Shown: piece after piece, positions 1 to 11,079 of the stretch | Position numbering within the stretch: position 1 is the stretch's first letter | Layout of the letters: each line of letters opens with the position of its first letter | From: Pomphorhynchus laevis | Lineage: Eukaryota > Acanthocephala > Palaeacanthocephala > Echinorhynchida > Pomphorhynchidae | NCBI GenBank assembly: GCA_012934845.2 | Contig: WNNJ02001688.1 | Coordinates: 90,663-154,662, forward strand | Direction of reading: 5' to 3' | DNA: 64,000 nt | The notes under the pieces: model-generated | Seen by the model: the letters and a program-made list of their open reading frames with translations, nothing else | Databases searched by the model: none | Told to the model about the DNA's origin: nothing | Made by a program: the position numbers and the translations under genes

Positions 1-59
1 AATTTTCAAATATATTTTGCTCAATTATTAATTTATACTTGACAGGATACTCTTAGTCA

Positions 60-480
60 AATATCAATGATCGATTTTGTAATTGTTTGATCTGATCTGC
101 TACGTTATGTTCTGGACACTTTTGTGAAGAGAAAGGCTGAGCTGTCAACTGATCACTGCCATGTAGTTAGTAAGCTTCGATTGCCGAATCGGATGCTACA
201 CAAGCCTAGTAAACCCAAACGCTTGTAAGGGCGTGCTGGAAACGTCTAGCCGATGTTTTTATCAATGAACGTTTTTCTAATTACATATCCTAGGAATTCT
301 CTTGGTTGACAGAAGAGGTAAAGAACATTGATTAGGAATGGAAAATGTTCATATCCTCACTTGCCAAAGCAACTGTGAAAAGTTGTGGTTCGAAGGCATT
401 AGGTGCTTGTCGCGGAGGAAATACTCGAACTGCTTGGTGGACACCAACAGTTAGAGATTTTGTCCAACAGAAGAATTAAA
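60..480 (+). pseudogene. LINE fragment: end of APE endonuclease and linker to RT
   Basis: Reading the plus strand in broken frames gives KRKAELSTDHCHVVSKLRLP, then EEVKNID, EWKMFISSLAKATVKSCG and TRTAWWTPTVRDFVQQKN. This run (STDH at the endonuclease end, then a W-rich linker with WWTPTVRD) is typical of the region between the endonuclease and the reverse transcriptase in RTE/R4-like insect LINEs. The frame carries stops and shifts, so it is dead. Near 480 it ends abruptly against the 3' terminus of a Penelope-like element on the other strand. The rest of this LINE is not in the window. I am fairly sure of the class and unsure of the clade. Confidence 0.6.
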
Positions 481-840
481 TCAACTTACTGAGTCTACGT
501 ATTTAATATAATTATAAAATAAACAAAACATAATAATGCTAAATCAAAATTTAATAATTAAATAATAAAATAAATAATTGTTATAAGATTTTTTATAATT
601 TAAATCAAGTTAAAATAAAAAATTGAAATTTTAAATAAAAGTCATTTTTATGAATTGACTAATTAATAACAGACGTTGTATCAGAATAAGAATTTGAGCT
701 CATCAGGAGAAACTGCTCTGCTATCAGGTTTTGCTCCTAATCTATCAACCTAACAGCGGGGCCAAATACGTGTTAAGGACGTATTTCCTGTGATTAAATT
801 TGATTATTTAGTATCTTGTTCTAATTAATATTATATTATT
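480..840 (-). repeat. PLE 3' terminal region (family tail)
   Basis: On the minus strand this holds a GC-richer block (GTATTTGGCCCCGCTG, then CCTGATAGCA, then CTCCTGATGAG), a CTGATACAACGTCTG block, and an AT-rich end closing with ACGTAGACTCAG. Copies or parts of it occur at 4008-4180, 41376-41640, 44060-44105, 46720-48990, 51990-52130 and 54600-54665. It is therefore the most abundant repeat in the window and marks the 3' end of this PLE family. Confidence 0.75.
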
Positions 841-1102
841 AATTATCCATCCATAAAAATTTTCCGCTAATGATTTAAATTTATTGTAAATATTAATTTT
901 TACTATTTTCTTTTTAAATGATTTTGAAGAAAGCCAATATCGTTACAATGTCTATATATAGATGACCTTACCTTTAAATAATTTTGATTTATCAAAATAT
1001 TTAAGGATTCTAATAATACAATTTTATCCATATATTTATATTTACTTGATGCCTTAATTTTTGTTAGATATGCGTTATAGTTATATGTTATATATTAAAA
1101 TA

Positions 1103-2106
1103 TTATTTAAATATGCCATCTTTACGATATAAATTAATAGTAGTTTTAGTTAATGTTAATTTAATGTTCATATCTAGATATACACCTTCTTTATCATTAA
1201 TATTGGTTTTGTTAAGAATAAGGCTTTCTGGATAAATGTGCTCACTAATTGAATAAAAATTATTAGAATTAAATACACATATATCATCAATGTATCGAAA
1301 CATATATTTCATATATTTATATTGTTTAGATTTAGTTTTTACACAGTTATGAACAAATTCATATTCTATAAAGCTTAAAAACAAGTCAGCTATAATTGGG
1401 CTACTATTAGCACCCATTGGAACACCTTTTACTTGTCTAAATATAGATGTCCCTACTTTTAAATAATTTTGATTTATCAAAATATTTAAGGATTCTATTA
1501 ATTCAATTTTATCCATATATTTATATTTACTTGATGGTTTAATTTTTGTTAGATAGGCGTTATAATTATTATAACATATATATGTATATCTTTTTCCGAA
1601 TATAAGATTAATTAATTTTTCTAATGCATCTTTAATATCTACTAAATCTAGATTTGTATAAAGCGTACTAAAATCGTTTGTATTTATATTTTGAAAATTT
1701 ATTCCTTTTGTCTGTTCTAAAAATTCTTTTGTAGAATTAATACTGAAATAGTGTTTTATACCAGTATTAATTTCGATTACCTTGCAATATTTTTTAAAAT
1801 GTGCTTTAATTACTTTAAGTATTTATTCATATAGACAGAAAGTGGTTTTAATGTACATTTAAACGCACTACATATGAACCAAGATTTTATTGGATTTTTA
1901 TGTAATTTTGGATTCCAATATAATATAGGTATATTTTTATTTAGAAGTCTACCTTTATTTATGTTATCGATACATTTATTAATGAAGTTTATGGTTAAAG
2001 TATATTTTTTATAGTTATTATTAACATTTATTGTACGATTATAGTATTTTGTATTACAATAACTGTCTATTATACAACTTAGCCTATCATAGTCGTTAAT
2101 TAATTT
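1103..2106 (-). pseudogene. PLE 1 reverse transcriptase
   Basis: Two pieces are visible on the minus strand. The upstream piece (about 1810-2106) contains YWNPKLHKNPIKSWFICSA, the first conserved RT block of PLEs. The downstream piece (1103-1516) contains SIFRQVKGVPMGANSSPIIA, then LFLSFIEYEF and FRYIDDICVF with the catalytic DD pair, and ends in ESLILNKTNINDKEGVYLDM. The same sequence recurs at 4200-4860, 49116-49280, 52158-52571 and 54125-54579, so this is a high-copy family. PLE RTs resemble telomerase RT. The frame is broken and the thumb region is rearranged. Confidence 0.75.
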
Positions 2107-2112
2107 TTGATT

Positions 2113-2115
<3 letters not shown>

Positions 2116-2204
<89 letters not shown>
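2116..2204. repeat. TA dinucleotide microsatellite
   Basis: About 89 bp of uninterrupted TA repeat. It lies inside the PLE and keeps a frame open as alternating Tyr-Ile on both strands, which makes spurious ORFs. It probably expanded after insertion. Confidence 0.95.
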
Positions 2205-2206
<2 letters not shown>

Positions 2207-2209
2207 TTT

Positions 2210-2765
2210 TTAATATTTTTAACTCTATTTTTCCTATTCCTTTTATCACCATGACTTCTTGGCTTGCGTTTAACCGGATTATTATAATATAGTTGTTTAT
2301 TATGTATTATACTACTTCTGCCAATTCCTTGTACCACGTCATTCAATCCTAATGGGTACATGGAATTAAGCGTTTTAATCCAAAAATCTTCTTTTTCTAA
2401 TAGTTTTTGATTTAATATTGATATGTTTTCTTCGATAATATGTTCTAAAATAAATAATTTACAGTTTTTAATATCATGTCCTATTAATCTCATATGTTTA
2501 TGAAATATAGTTTGACTATTATGCTGTATATTATATATGTGTTACCTAAACCTAGTTTTTAACATTTGATATGTTTTTCCTATATATTGCAATCCACATG
2601 TACAACATTGTATAAGATACACTACACCTGCGGTATTGCAGTTAATTATTATTAATATTTAACGGAAAACATTTGTTTGTCGTATTACTTACGATACAAT
2701 TATTATTATTTATAACATCACAAACTATACAATTTTTTCTGTTACATTTAAAAGATCTAAAATTG
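2210..2765 (-). pseudogene. PLE 1 GIY-YIG endonuclease and basic linker
   Basis: The minus strand shows C-x4-C-x2-C, then VVYLIQC...LQYIGKT, which is the paired GIY and YIG strand pattern of GIY-YIG nucleases. HMRLIGHDIKNCKLFILEHI and FWIKTLNSMYPLGLNDVV follow, a common C-terminal half of this fold. A stretch rich in K and R (KRKPRSHGDKRNRKNR) comes next and could act as a nuclear-localisation or nucleic-acid contact. In PLEs this nuclease nicks target DNA. The N-terminal part is out of frame with the rest, so the copy is dead. The position ahead of the RT argues for the permuted PLE group. Confidence 0.7.
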
Positions 2766-2839
2766 AAATCATTAGTACTTACGTATTTTTCCAATATGGT
2801 TGAGTACATGTAACTTTTAAGTCATGATTTTTAACGTTG

Positions 2840-3060
2840 CTTTTTCGGTGTCGCCACCTAGTTTAGTTGACTCAGACTAAACTTACAACGGGCCATCCAG
2901 CAGCATCTGACAGGGGGCTGCCCTGCTTAAGGCGGTTGCAGGCTGGAACAAGATCTATAAAGATCTACCACCTTCACTCCACGTGCTACGCGACCTAGCT
3001 ATTGGCCATTACCTGGTCTCTTGAGCGTAATCACGTGATGCAGTTTGCATTTTAAAGTTT
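2840..3060. other. GC-rich unassigned patch
   Basis: This is a locally GC-rich stretch in very AT-rich surroundings, between PLE 1 and the hammerhead-bearing repeat. I found no long frame in it. It may be the upstream end of PLE 1 or part of a SINE-like repeat. The stretch from 3060 to 3500 is AT-rich with nothing recognisable. Confidence 0.3.
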
Positions 3061-3514
3061 AAACATTATGAGATGCAAACTTCACCCTTTTTAAAGAATT
3101 AAAATAATTCATCAAACTTGTTTGAAAATAAGAAAAAATAATAGTAAGGTCGTAATACATAGTTTCAGTATTTCCGACAGTGATCATGAAATCTTAAGTA
3201 AAAATGATGTATAAGAATTAATAATTTTAAAAAAATTTATTTTACGTTCTTCACAAAAGAATGCAGGTGAATTTAAACAGTTTGCGAATTTAATAGCGAA
3301 AGCACGATAGTGGTCATTAACACGATGAAAATATCAGCTAACCGAGCCTTATTGTTTTATATTACTTAAAAATTAAAATAGTGATATATAAGATTAAATA
3401 ATCAAAAAATAAAGAAATAATAAATAATAAACATTATATCTTAAAATAGTATATCTCTTATAAAAGTAAATTATAATTAAAAATTCAAATTTAAAGCATG
3501 TCATATATTTATTC

Positions 3515-4005
3515 TAGTAGTATACAAATATATGCAGGACCTCACTGCTGATGAGGTCCACCCACGCTGATTGTAGTGTACACTGATGCTGATAGGATTA
3601 AAAAGAACCATACGAGGAAATATGAAGCAGACCAATGAATAATAGCGGATCGTGTAAGCAATATTCACAGCTGTAAAAAGACAGTTTACGGTTGACTGTC
3701 CGGTGAACAATTCGTATAGGAACGAATAAAACTCGATGTGTGTTGGATTCGAATTGCAAATAATAGCTACCGCCCACATCAAATATAGAGCACATTAATT
3801 GTGTAATTTGGTATATAAGCCAAATATAAACCAGCATTTCGGCGACAAGGAATTCAGCAGAAGCAGTAACATGGACCGAAACACGAAATGTAGGCGTGAG
3901 CTTACTGCTGATGAGGTCCACCCACGCTGATTGTAGTGTACAGTGATGCTGATAGGATTTAAACAACCACACGAGGATAATATCAAACCGACCAATGAAG
4001 AATTT
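3515..4005 (+). mobile_element. Retrozyme-like direct repeat, ~360-bp unit
   Basis: The block CTGATGAGGTCCACCCACGC followed by TGATTGTAGTGTA occurs at 3548 and again at 3908, exactly 360 bp apart in the same orientation. It is followed both times by GATGCTGATAGGATT, AACCA(T/C)ACGAGGA and GACCAATGAA. The first copy is cut short on its left and the second on its right, so one full unit is flanked by partial direct repeats. Small retrozymes and PLE terminal repeats share this layout. The complete second copy carries a hammerhead-like core (see 3872-3920). A diverged single copy lies at 53590-53760. No protein frame is present. Confidence 0.55.
3872..3920 (+). ncRNA. Hammerhead-like ribozyme motif, type II strand order
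   Basis: In order: TGGACC (3872-3877), GAAA, a minimal stem III closed as CA...TG, cleavage-type triplet GTA (3890-3892), a short hairpin region, CTGATGA (3908-3914), then GGTCCA (3915-3920). TGGACC and GGTCCA pair over six bases and form stem II, which leaves stem II as the open helix (type II order). All catalytic-core elements are present. The weak point is stem I, whose first pair would be G-G. The related copy at 14878-14922 has a different but still pairing stem II. Confidence 0.5.
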
Positions 4006-4007
4006 AG

Positions 4008-4870
4008 GAAGTATAAGAATAAGGACTGGAGGCTATTATGAGAAACTGCTCTTTTATAAGGTTTTAGCCCCCTATTACCCGTCTCAACATACCATCAACG
4101 TAAAGTGCATGTTATGACGCATTTCCTCTGATGAAATATTATTTTCTAGTATCTTATTGGAATGCAAATTATAGAAATTTATGCTTAAGGGTGGGAATTT
4201 TTTTATAATATTGTGTTTATTTTTATATTTTATTATATTCTCTTTGACATTATTTTTATAGTAACCTAGTTTAGAATATGCATATATTAAATTATTTAAA
4301 TAATGCTTAAGTTAATATCATTACAAATTATGGCAATTCTTAAAGTTTCATCATGCAATGTCTTATTAAATTTAAATTTATTAAATTATATTAAATTTAT
4401 ACAATTTAATATTGTATAAATGAACTCTCATGTATATCATATTTTTATGCAGTTTAGATTTATTTTTTGCATAGTTATAAACAAATTCATACTCTATAAA
4501 GCTAAAAGCATAGTCACCTATAATCGGGATAATATCACATCCAATTGAAACACATTTTATTTGTCAAAATATAGATGTCCCTACTTTTAAATAATTTTGA
4601 TTTATCAAAATATTTAAGGATTCTATTAATTCAATTTTATCCATATATTTATATGTATATCTTTTTCCGAATATAAGGTTAATTAATTTTACTAACGCTT
4701 CTTTAATATCTACTAAATCTAGATTTGTATAAAGAGTACTAAAATCGTATGTATTTATATTTTGAAAATTTATTCCTTTTGTCTGTTCTAAAAATTATTT
4801 GGTAGAATTAATGCTGAAATAGTATTTTATACAAGTATTAATTTCGAAATTTACTAAATTTATTAATTTA
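4008..4870 (-). mobile_element. Penelope-like element 2, fragment
   Basis: The minus strand repeats the PLE 1 family: a piece of the 3' tail (4008-4180), thumb-region sequence (about 4200-4440) and RT (about 4440-4860). The 4560-4790 stretch is close to 1445-1720 base for base. Parts are missing compared with PLE 1. It abuts the hammerhead-bearing repeat at about 4005 with no gap. Confidence 0.65.
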
Positions 4871-6294
4871 ATTTAATCCATATATTTATATTTACATGAT
4901 GTTTGAATTTTTAAATGATGGTTGAGTTTTGATTTAATATAAAACTATTATTTCTATTTTATATTTTCGATTATTGATCTATATATTTATATTTTTAAAT
5001 TCTACATTTTAATATTTTTTAATAGATCGATAAAATAAAAAAACAGGTGCTTACGGGTATGTCAATAAGATGATAAGGAATAATAATGAAATATGAGTAT
5101 TTTTAATGTAGTTCGTAAACAATTATTCTAGAAAGTTGTTTACTTTCAATGATTTGTAAATGTAATGTATATTTTAATAGCTAAATTAATAAATATATCA
5201 TCAATTAATCTGATTCATAATGAAATATTTTAAATTTTCCAAAATAAATTTTTATATGATTTGAATTTTTTGAATTAATAAAATCTTTGCTGTTATTTAA
5301 AAGCTGTTTACAATAAATTAACTTATTTCAATAAATTTGACACTTCAGTGCATTGAATGTATTATCAAAAATTTTTACATGATTTTGCTTAACTCTCTAT
5401 AGTTCGTTCAATTGTCGCTCATCCACTCTTCACTATGTCGTCATTGTCATTAATAATGTTTTATTGATATTTTACGCTAATACTTGAACATTAGTGTCTA
5501 CAAGCATCTTTGCAGCAAACTTGATCAATAACAATTAAACCTGATAATGCCAAGCATTGATCGCATGAAAGTGGAATTGTGATCTTACATTCGCGTTGCA
5601 AATCAGTTGATTTGTGATCAGAGATTTATATAGCAAGTCATAAAGTAATTTGTGATCTTAGTCAATGGTAATTTATTCAGAACAATTAACTAATAATAAT
5701 TTAAAAAATTTAAAATTTATTTAGAACGACCAATTTATGCTTACGTCGATGTTCTAAATGATAGTTATTTCAAATAACTACATTCATTAGTTTTTGGTTA
5801 AAACAAAGCGGTGAAATCGGATCCTTTAATGTCAATAATTGAGATAAGTTTGAACAAGTATTGACCCAAAAAAAGGTATAAATGTTACATTTATAAGGAT
5901 TAAAATATATTATTATAGCAGATAGTTTTATTGAAACGAAGAAGAAAATAATTTCACTTTGTTAAAAGATACAATATTTCTGTGAATAATGCAATCATCA
6001 GAATATAAATTAAATGTTTACAAAATTCTGATATTTACATTTATGCAAAAATACAAGTATTTATTTACGCAGCATTTCTACATAAAAAGAAGAAGGAAAT
6101 ACCGAAAAACAAAACATGCATAATGGAACAACACTAATTTTGAATAAAACAAATAAAAAATTACAAAACAAAATTATAAAACAAAATCATAAAACAAAAT
6201 CATAATACAAGATAAAAAATAATGAAAAAAGTGATAAAAATTGATTAATTAATTATAATTTAATTAATTATTTTAATTAATTATAATTAAAATA
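4870..6294. other. AT-rich stretch without recognised features
   Basis: Long AT-rich, low-complexity DNA. I see no exon-like frame, RNA gene or named repeat. The end near 6120-6300 is a run of ACAAAAT and TTAATTA repeats. Confidence 0.6.
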
Positions 6295-7583
6295 ATCTGG
6301 CGCGCTCTTGAAATCGATTCCGTAGCGAGTAAACGACGAATTAAGTCGCTCGCTTCTGCCCGGTATAAAGTTGTGTGACACCATCGACGTGTTGTAGGTG
6401 GTCGTCTATGAGTTTAAGAATAGTCTTGCCAACTATTAGTCGAGGTACGTCGCATATTTTAATTGGCCGGACACCAGGATCCTTGTGTAAAGCAATCAGC
6501 CTGCTAGCAGTGAATCCGACAACACTGCGTTGGTGTACCATATTTGACTGCAAACGAATGGAAAAGCCGGCAAGTGAAGTAGCGAGAGCCGACGAGTCAC
6601 GTCCGAATTTGTTAAGGAATGTTTGTTACATCCAAGCATTCGCACCGGAGGGACTGGCACTTTCCTTTGTTCGGAGTGAGGCTTTCTTGATTTCATCCAT
6701 GTCGATTGTGTCAAACATTATAGGATGAAAGTGTAGATTGTCGTGTAGATGCTCTATCAGTATATTATTTGAATTTATTTTAGCGGATCGTGGGTGCTTT
6801 TTTTGAGAAGCTCTCTAACAGTTTTGTTCTCAACTTTTGCGTCCAAATTTAATACACCTCGAGAAATTGTTTTGTTATCGATCATTCTTATGGCCGCGGT
6901 TGTCTTTCCGTTGACATACAATCGCACGAAAAAATCTTTCCAGCTACGTTGATGTTTGGGTTTTGTTTTAACACTCCCTTGAAGATGTAAAATCTGAGCC
7001 TCTTGTTCCTAGTCTTGGAGGTTGCCCGACTTCCACATGATCTTCTATCTGTTCATAGTTCTTCGTAATATCGTAGTTTTCCCGGAAGCGAAGCTTTGGA
7101 GGATGAATTGACACAACAGAGTGGCTTTCATTAGTGGATAACCATCTCTATCTCTAACTGTGTAGACGTCTGAATTTAAGCGCTAAAGCTCACGAAGAAA
7201 CTAACGGGTATCATTGCACATTAAAGGAATTAATAGGTTCGGCGCCAAGTGATTATCTCCTTATAAAGATCCGCTATACTTTTGACCGAATATTGTGTAC
7301 GAGGATTAATGCGAACAGGTATATCGATTACGAGAAAAGCCCTTCGAACTGAATTTTTACCGTCAACGTTTGAATGGGTCGATAATAACGAGGATGTCAA
7401 TACGGGGCCGATATCTTGAATCAGATAGTCGGTGGTGACTGCTGGTTCTCAATTACCGCAGTTCGTTGCAGCGCAGTTGGTGCAATGTCTTCCTGCCTTT
7501 GCGCATTTGCATCCCTTGCAAATTGCATTCTGCCCATTACAACCACAATACCTAGGGGTGCTGCGAAGTTTGCCTTTTGTCAT
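6295..7583 (-). pseudogene. R2-like LINE copy A (Cys-rich start and RT piece)
   Basis: On the minus strand a start at 7583 opens MTKGKLRSTPRYCGCNGQ, then ICKGCKCAKAGRHCTNC, a cysteine-rich putative metal-binding N-terminus also found in copies B and C. A broken middle follows. At 6553-6341 comes SRLIALHKDPGVRPIKICDV, then GKTILKLI and LYTGQKRAT, the first RT blocks of this family. It is truncated in an AT-rich repeat near 6295, so the catalytic RT motif and endonuclease are absent. It lies upstream of copy B in the same orientation and is a separate insertion, because B has its own start. Confidence 0.65.
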
Positions 7584-7624
7584 GCAATTCGATTTTAACG
7601 GTAACCAGAGCAGATTTGTATGTT

Positions 7625-8100
7625 AATTATAATTAGCTTGTTTTATAAACTCATTTATGTATATGAGATTATGAGATCTTTGTCTACAGAAATTCGTTGT
7701 CCTGCATAGGTTGTCAAAGTTTCCAGTAAATAATAGTAAAATAATTAGTAACCAGTAAAATATTTTTTTAATTTAGTAAAATAAAAGTAAAATTTAGTAA
7801 AAACCAGTAAAATAATAGTAATAATAATCAAGATTTGCGATGGTGACCAAGATTTTGCGCGAGCGAAACGACAGAAACTAAAATCTGGAAATGAAATTGT
7901 TTATTTATGCTGTTAAATTTTTTGTTCTAATTATAATTTACTCTTTTTGTTCTATTATAATTATAATCGTAATAATTATAATTAGTATAAGTTTTAATTA
8001 TAAAATCATTTTTTGTTCTATTATGATTATATTTTTTTCAAAAACAAAAATTTATTCAAATAACTAAAATTAAGATAATCAATATATGTTGTTATTTCTT
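7625..8100. other. AT-rich spacer
   Basis: Low-complexity spacer between two R2-like LINE copies, with AGTAAAATA-type and TTATAATTA-type repeats. Nothing else seen. Confidence 0.6.
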
Positions 8101-8104
8101 ATTT

Positions 8105-9011
8105 ATCTATGCCTATCAAACGCCGGCCTGTTCTTTGCTAAGCGCGGGTCGCGGATGCACATCGATATTCAGCGGACAAGCTGGAGTCCGATAGTCTCTC
8201 ATAGGCTTGTTATTTCGTTAGCATATGTGGTGCTCCTCTTTGCAGCGAGCTTGTCCGCGAGCCGTTGCAAAAATCTCAAAGCAGAATCTCCCTCTCTGCC
8301 TAATCAGGATAGTACGATCGCGGAGAAACTTGCTCTCTCGATAAACGAGACGCGCTCTTGGTATTTTGAGTACTTCTGCTGCTCGTGATATTCGAAGCAT
8401 GAAATTGTAGATCTGCTGAGGTTCGAAGGAGAGGATGAGTTGAAAACGCAGTTGTCGAATAGAGTTCGATCCGAGCGGCCGTCGTAGAATCCACAACATG
8501 CTATGTCCAGCCGTTCGTATGGATCGGATGCCGTTTCTGCATGCTCAAAATGCCGGCATACAACAACCGGATTCAACATAAGTTCGATCGATACACTCTC
8601 GCAAACTTCGGTGAGTGTCTTTGTCATTATAAATCGGATTGAGTCATGCGTGATTGAGGGGTGACCCCCATTAGGACATGATAGGCAGTTCGCTAGTGAA
8701 GTCGTCGAGCCGCAAGAACAGCGAGAAGATGCGTCTTTGCATATCGTGTTATAGCGCGCGGCGATGGCATCTCGAAACGTTGCGTTGTCGATACGAGTCT
8801 GTCGATCTCTAGTGGGGAACGCAGATAACCACAAGAATCCTTCCTTCACCATTGAATGCTCGATTGTTTTACGCATATTTTCGTCGTTTGCCGAGACCTG
8901 TGATAACATGATTGCCTTGTTGCATATTTTTGTTTGCGCAATGCGGTATAGGGTAATCATTGCTCCCATCTCAATTCGGTCCCTTGCAGCCCTTCTAAAT
9001 ATGGTTCGCAC
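8105..9011 (-). pseudogene. R2-like copy B zinc knuckle and restriction-like endonuclease
   Basis: The frame shows CSCGSTTSLANCLSCPNGGH followed by PSITHDSIRFIM, a C-rich knuckle with a trailing His like the CCHC motif of R2-type elements. Next comes ERLDIACCGFYDGRSDRTLF then DNCVF, which matches the restriction-like nuclease pattern of two acidic residues either side of a hydrophobic strand. The sequence continues past the frame with LRFLQRLADKLAAKRSTTYA, the usual C-terminal tail. Equivalent tails are LVFSTSGSMDDNIRMVLKLI in copy D and LVFSALSGVSKEVGSVMKIL in copy E. The copy is broken. Confidence 0.65.
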
Positions 9012-9399
9012 AACATTAGCGAGTTTTTGTAATTTTCAGCTACCCGACATGGATCAACTATCCCGAGATTGCCGCAATTTAGAGGTAATAAGATGATGGG
9101 CCACAGCGAACCGCGAGAGTCATCTAATCGAAGAAGATCGTTGAACGCATTGCATATTGTACTCTGAAGAGGGCTGAACCAATCGGGCTCACACTGAATC
9201 GTCCGTTGCGTGTGAGCCAACTTGTTTTCAAGTGATTTTGTCAAGCAAGTATATGCAATCTGTGTGTCTAGCACTCCAACTTCAGCTAGTCGCTCGACGA
9301 GTGCGCAGAATTTCGATACCTTCGTCTTTATAGGGTTTAGAATATTGGGACCATTTCCAACAGAAGCACCAAAGATGATCGTTCCGTCGTTTCTGATTT

Positions 9400-9984
9400 C
9401 TACCTTAGTTTCCAAAAGAAATTATGAATGTGTGTCATATTGGCTGTAGGATTGTATAACGTACATTTTTTGGGATTCACATAGAATCGGAAAACTGGCC
9501 CTATGTTACACAAAAAATCGAAGGCATCCTTGATGTCACTTAGTGTGCCGATCATATTATCATTATCAGCATACAAGAACTGTTGGACGTCCGGAAACCT
9601 TGGCATAATCTGGTGTATGCGCGGTAGTATAGCAATCGCGAACGTCGGCATAGCCAAGATATCTCCTTGTGTGAAGCGCTCCTGAGATTGAATAAGCTCT
9701 TCACCGATTGTGAGGTTAGAGGGATTGTCGTAAAAGTTGTGCATGATGTTTGATAATGCAGGGCAAATGTGATCTATATTATGAATATCAGCTCTTCTTT
9801 TGATTTTGTTGAAAGCGCTCTTAGCATCAATCGACAGAATGACTGTGTTAGGCTTGCTTGAGATTTCGTAACATACTGCCCGCGTCACGCATTCCGATCC
9901 TGCTCGTTGACCTGCACACATTTGAATCCTTCCGCACATCTGCGGGATATTATCAGACACTATCGACAAAACTACTTTCGTCAT
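9400..9984 (-). pseudogene. R2-like copy B reverse transcriptase core
   Basis: The frame gives QMCAGQRAGSECVTRAV, then VILSIDAKSAFNKIKR (motif A with its catalytic Asp), RFTQGDILAMPTFAIAI (motif B, usually TQGDPLAM), QQFLYADNDNMIG (motif C, YAD-D type with the second Asp displaced) and VFRFYVNPKKCTLYN (motif D, usually GYFVNPSK). The altered motif C alone would abolish polymerisation. It sits between the pre-RT region and the thumb region, as expected for this LINE family. Confidence 0.75.
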
Positions 9985-11079
9985 TATCCTCCTGCTGACA
10001 TCGCAGATGTCGAATGGTCTGATGCCAGATTTTTTGTCAGCGCTATGAGCCTACATGTAGAAAGTGCACTGGTAACATCGTCAGGGATATGTTAAGTGGC
10101 CAGTGCCCTAGTGAATATAGCGAGTGATTCAGCCAGTTCTTCATACTCCCTCCCGAACTTTGTGAGCATGTGCGTCCAGGATTGCCCATCGAATCCCGAA
10201 GGACCGGCACCACCTGCTACACGCTTCGTCATTTGAACGATCAGCTCGCGTGTCAAAGATTACTGGATCATAGTTTGCGTTTGGGACGTTACATGGCAAA
10301 ACAGTGGCTGAGCTATCGAGTGCTGCCGGTTTGGGATGCTTGTTGGACAGTAATTCGCCCACAGACTTTCCGCCTATCATATAACCTGGGTTCAACAGTC
10401 TTCCCGCGGCAATTTCGCTTTCTAAAAGGTGCATCGCCGTAGCTAATCTCCCACATGTGACGAGATTGATAAAGGTCTTGCGCCAATATCGCTGAACATT
10501 GAGCGTTCTTCTTTGGCAGCATAGTTGTTGTAACGTGTAAGCTTCTGTGAATAGGGTGTCGTAATCTTGATTGTACCATGCGTTCATCCTTCGCACCAGC
10601 TTTTCTTTGAGCGATTTGTTAGAGATCCGAATATCGCGTTGTAGAATGAGGTAACCTATGCCCATGACCTTACTGAATTACTCCTGTCCGGACACGGAAT
10701 ATTTGTAAATTCTAGCGAGCTCCGTTATGAAACGCTTGGATTCAGCACAGCGCGGCAATCGCATGAGATTAGGCTTCCAGTGTATCACATGGTCTAAGAT
10801 GTCATTGATTAAACTCACACTGCAACGTTACTTCTGGGTTTGACACCAATGAATATCTCGGGTGTTACGGTATTATTCTCTTCATGGCTTGATCGTGAGT
10901 CAGTGTGCCCTTGAACGTCTTTCAATGTAATCGAGTGGTTACAGCAATTGACTGCTCTGCAATTGGGGTGAGGAGTATCCGCCTTGGCCCATCAGCAAGA
11001 TTTGCATTTCGCTGCCGGTCCATTGCAGTACAACAATGGGCTTTCGATGTCTTTCCGCGAGGCATATATATGTGTGTTT

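Larger units (their letters stand above)
480..2830 (-). mobile_element. Penelope-like retroelement 1 (Naiad-like, N-terminal GIY-YIG)
   Basis: Read on the minus strand, this decayed element has in order a cysteine motif (KCNRKNCIVC, about 2760-2715), a GIY-YIG endonuclease (VVYLIQCCTCGLQYIGKT, about 2640-2570), a basic linker, and a reverse transcriptase with KGVPMGANSSP and RYIDD. It ends in an AT-rich 3' region (480-840) that recurs many times in the window. In canonical Penelope elements GIY-YIG lies after the RT. Here it lies before, as described for the Naiad/Chlamys group. A TA microsatellite sits between linker and RT. The part coding for the RT fingers is duplicated (compare 970-1075 with 1445-1560). 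It cannot make protein now. Confidence 0.75.
8105..11065 (-). mobile_element. R2-like LINE copy B, nearly full length but broken
   Basis: The minus strand reads from a start at 11065 (MPRGKTSKAHC) into a cysteine-rich block (CNGPAAKCKSC). It then runs through a long pre-RT region (10665-10141), the RT (9984-9400), an RT thumb region (9415-8957) and a C-terminal zinc-knuckle and endonuclease region (9011-8105). The order Cys-rich, RT, zinc knuckle, restriction-like nuclease is that of R2/NeSL-type non-LTR elements, which nick their target with the C-terminal nuclease. Several frame breaks split it. Five related remnants occur in this window. The exact clade is unassigned. Confidence 0.7.

Noticed and set aside
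480-840. A hammerhead in the PLE tail, from GAAACC...CTCCTGATGAG on the minus strand
   Set aside because: In most copies CTGATGA is followed by CC, which cannot pair with the bases before GAAA. The GAAAC...GTTTC hairpin explains the conservation better. Only the 690-740 copy pairs (GAGC with GCTC).
1810-2493. A real gene with a long Tyr-Ile repeat
   Set aside because: The repeat is a TA microsatellite inside a broken Penelope-like element.
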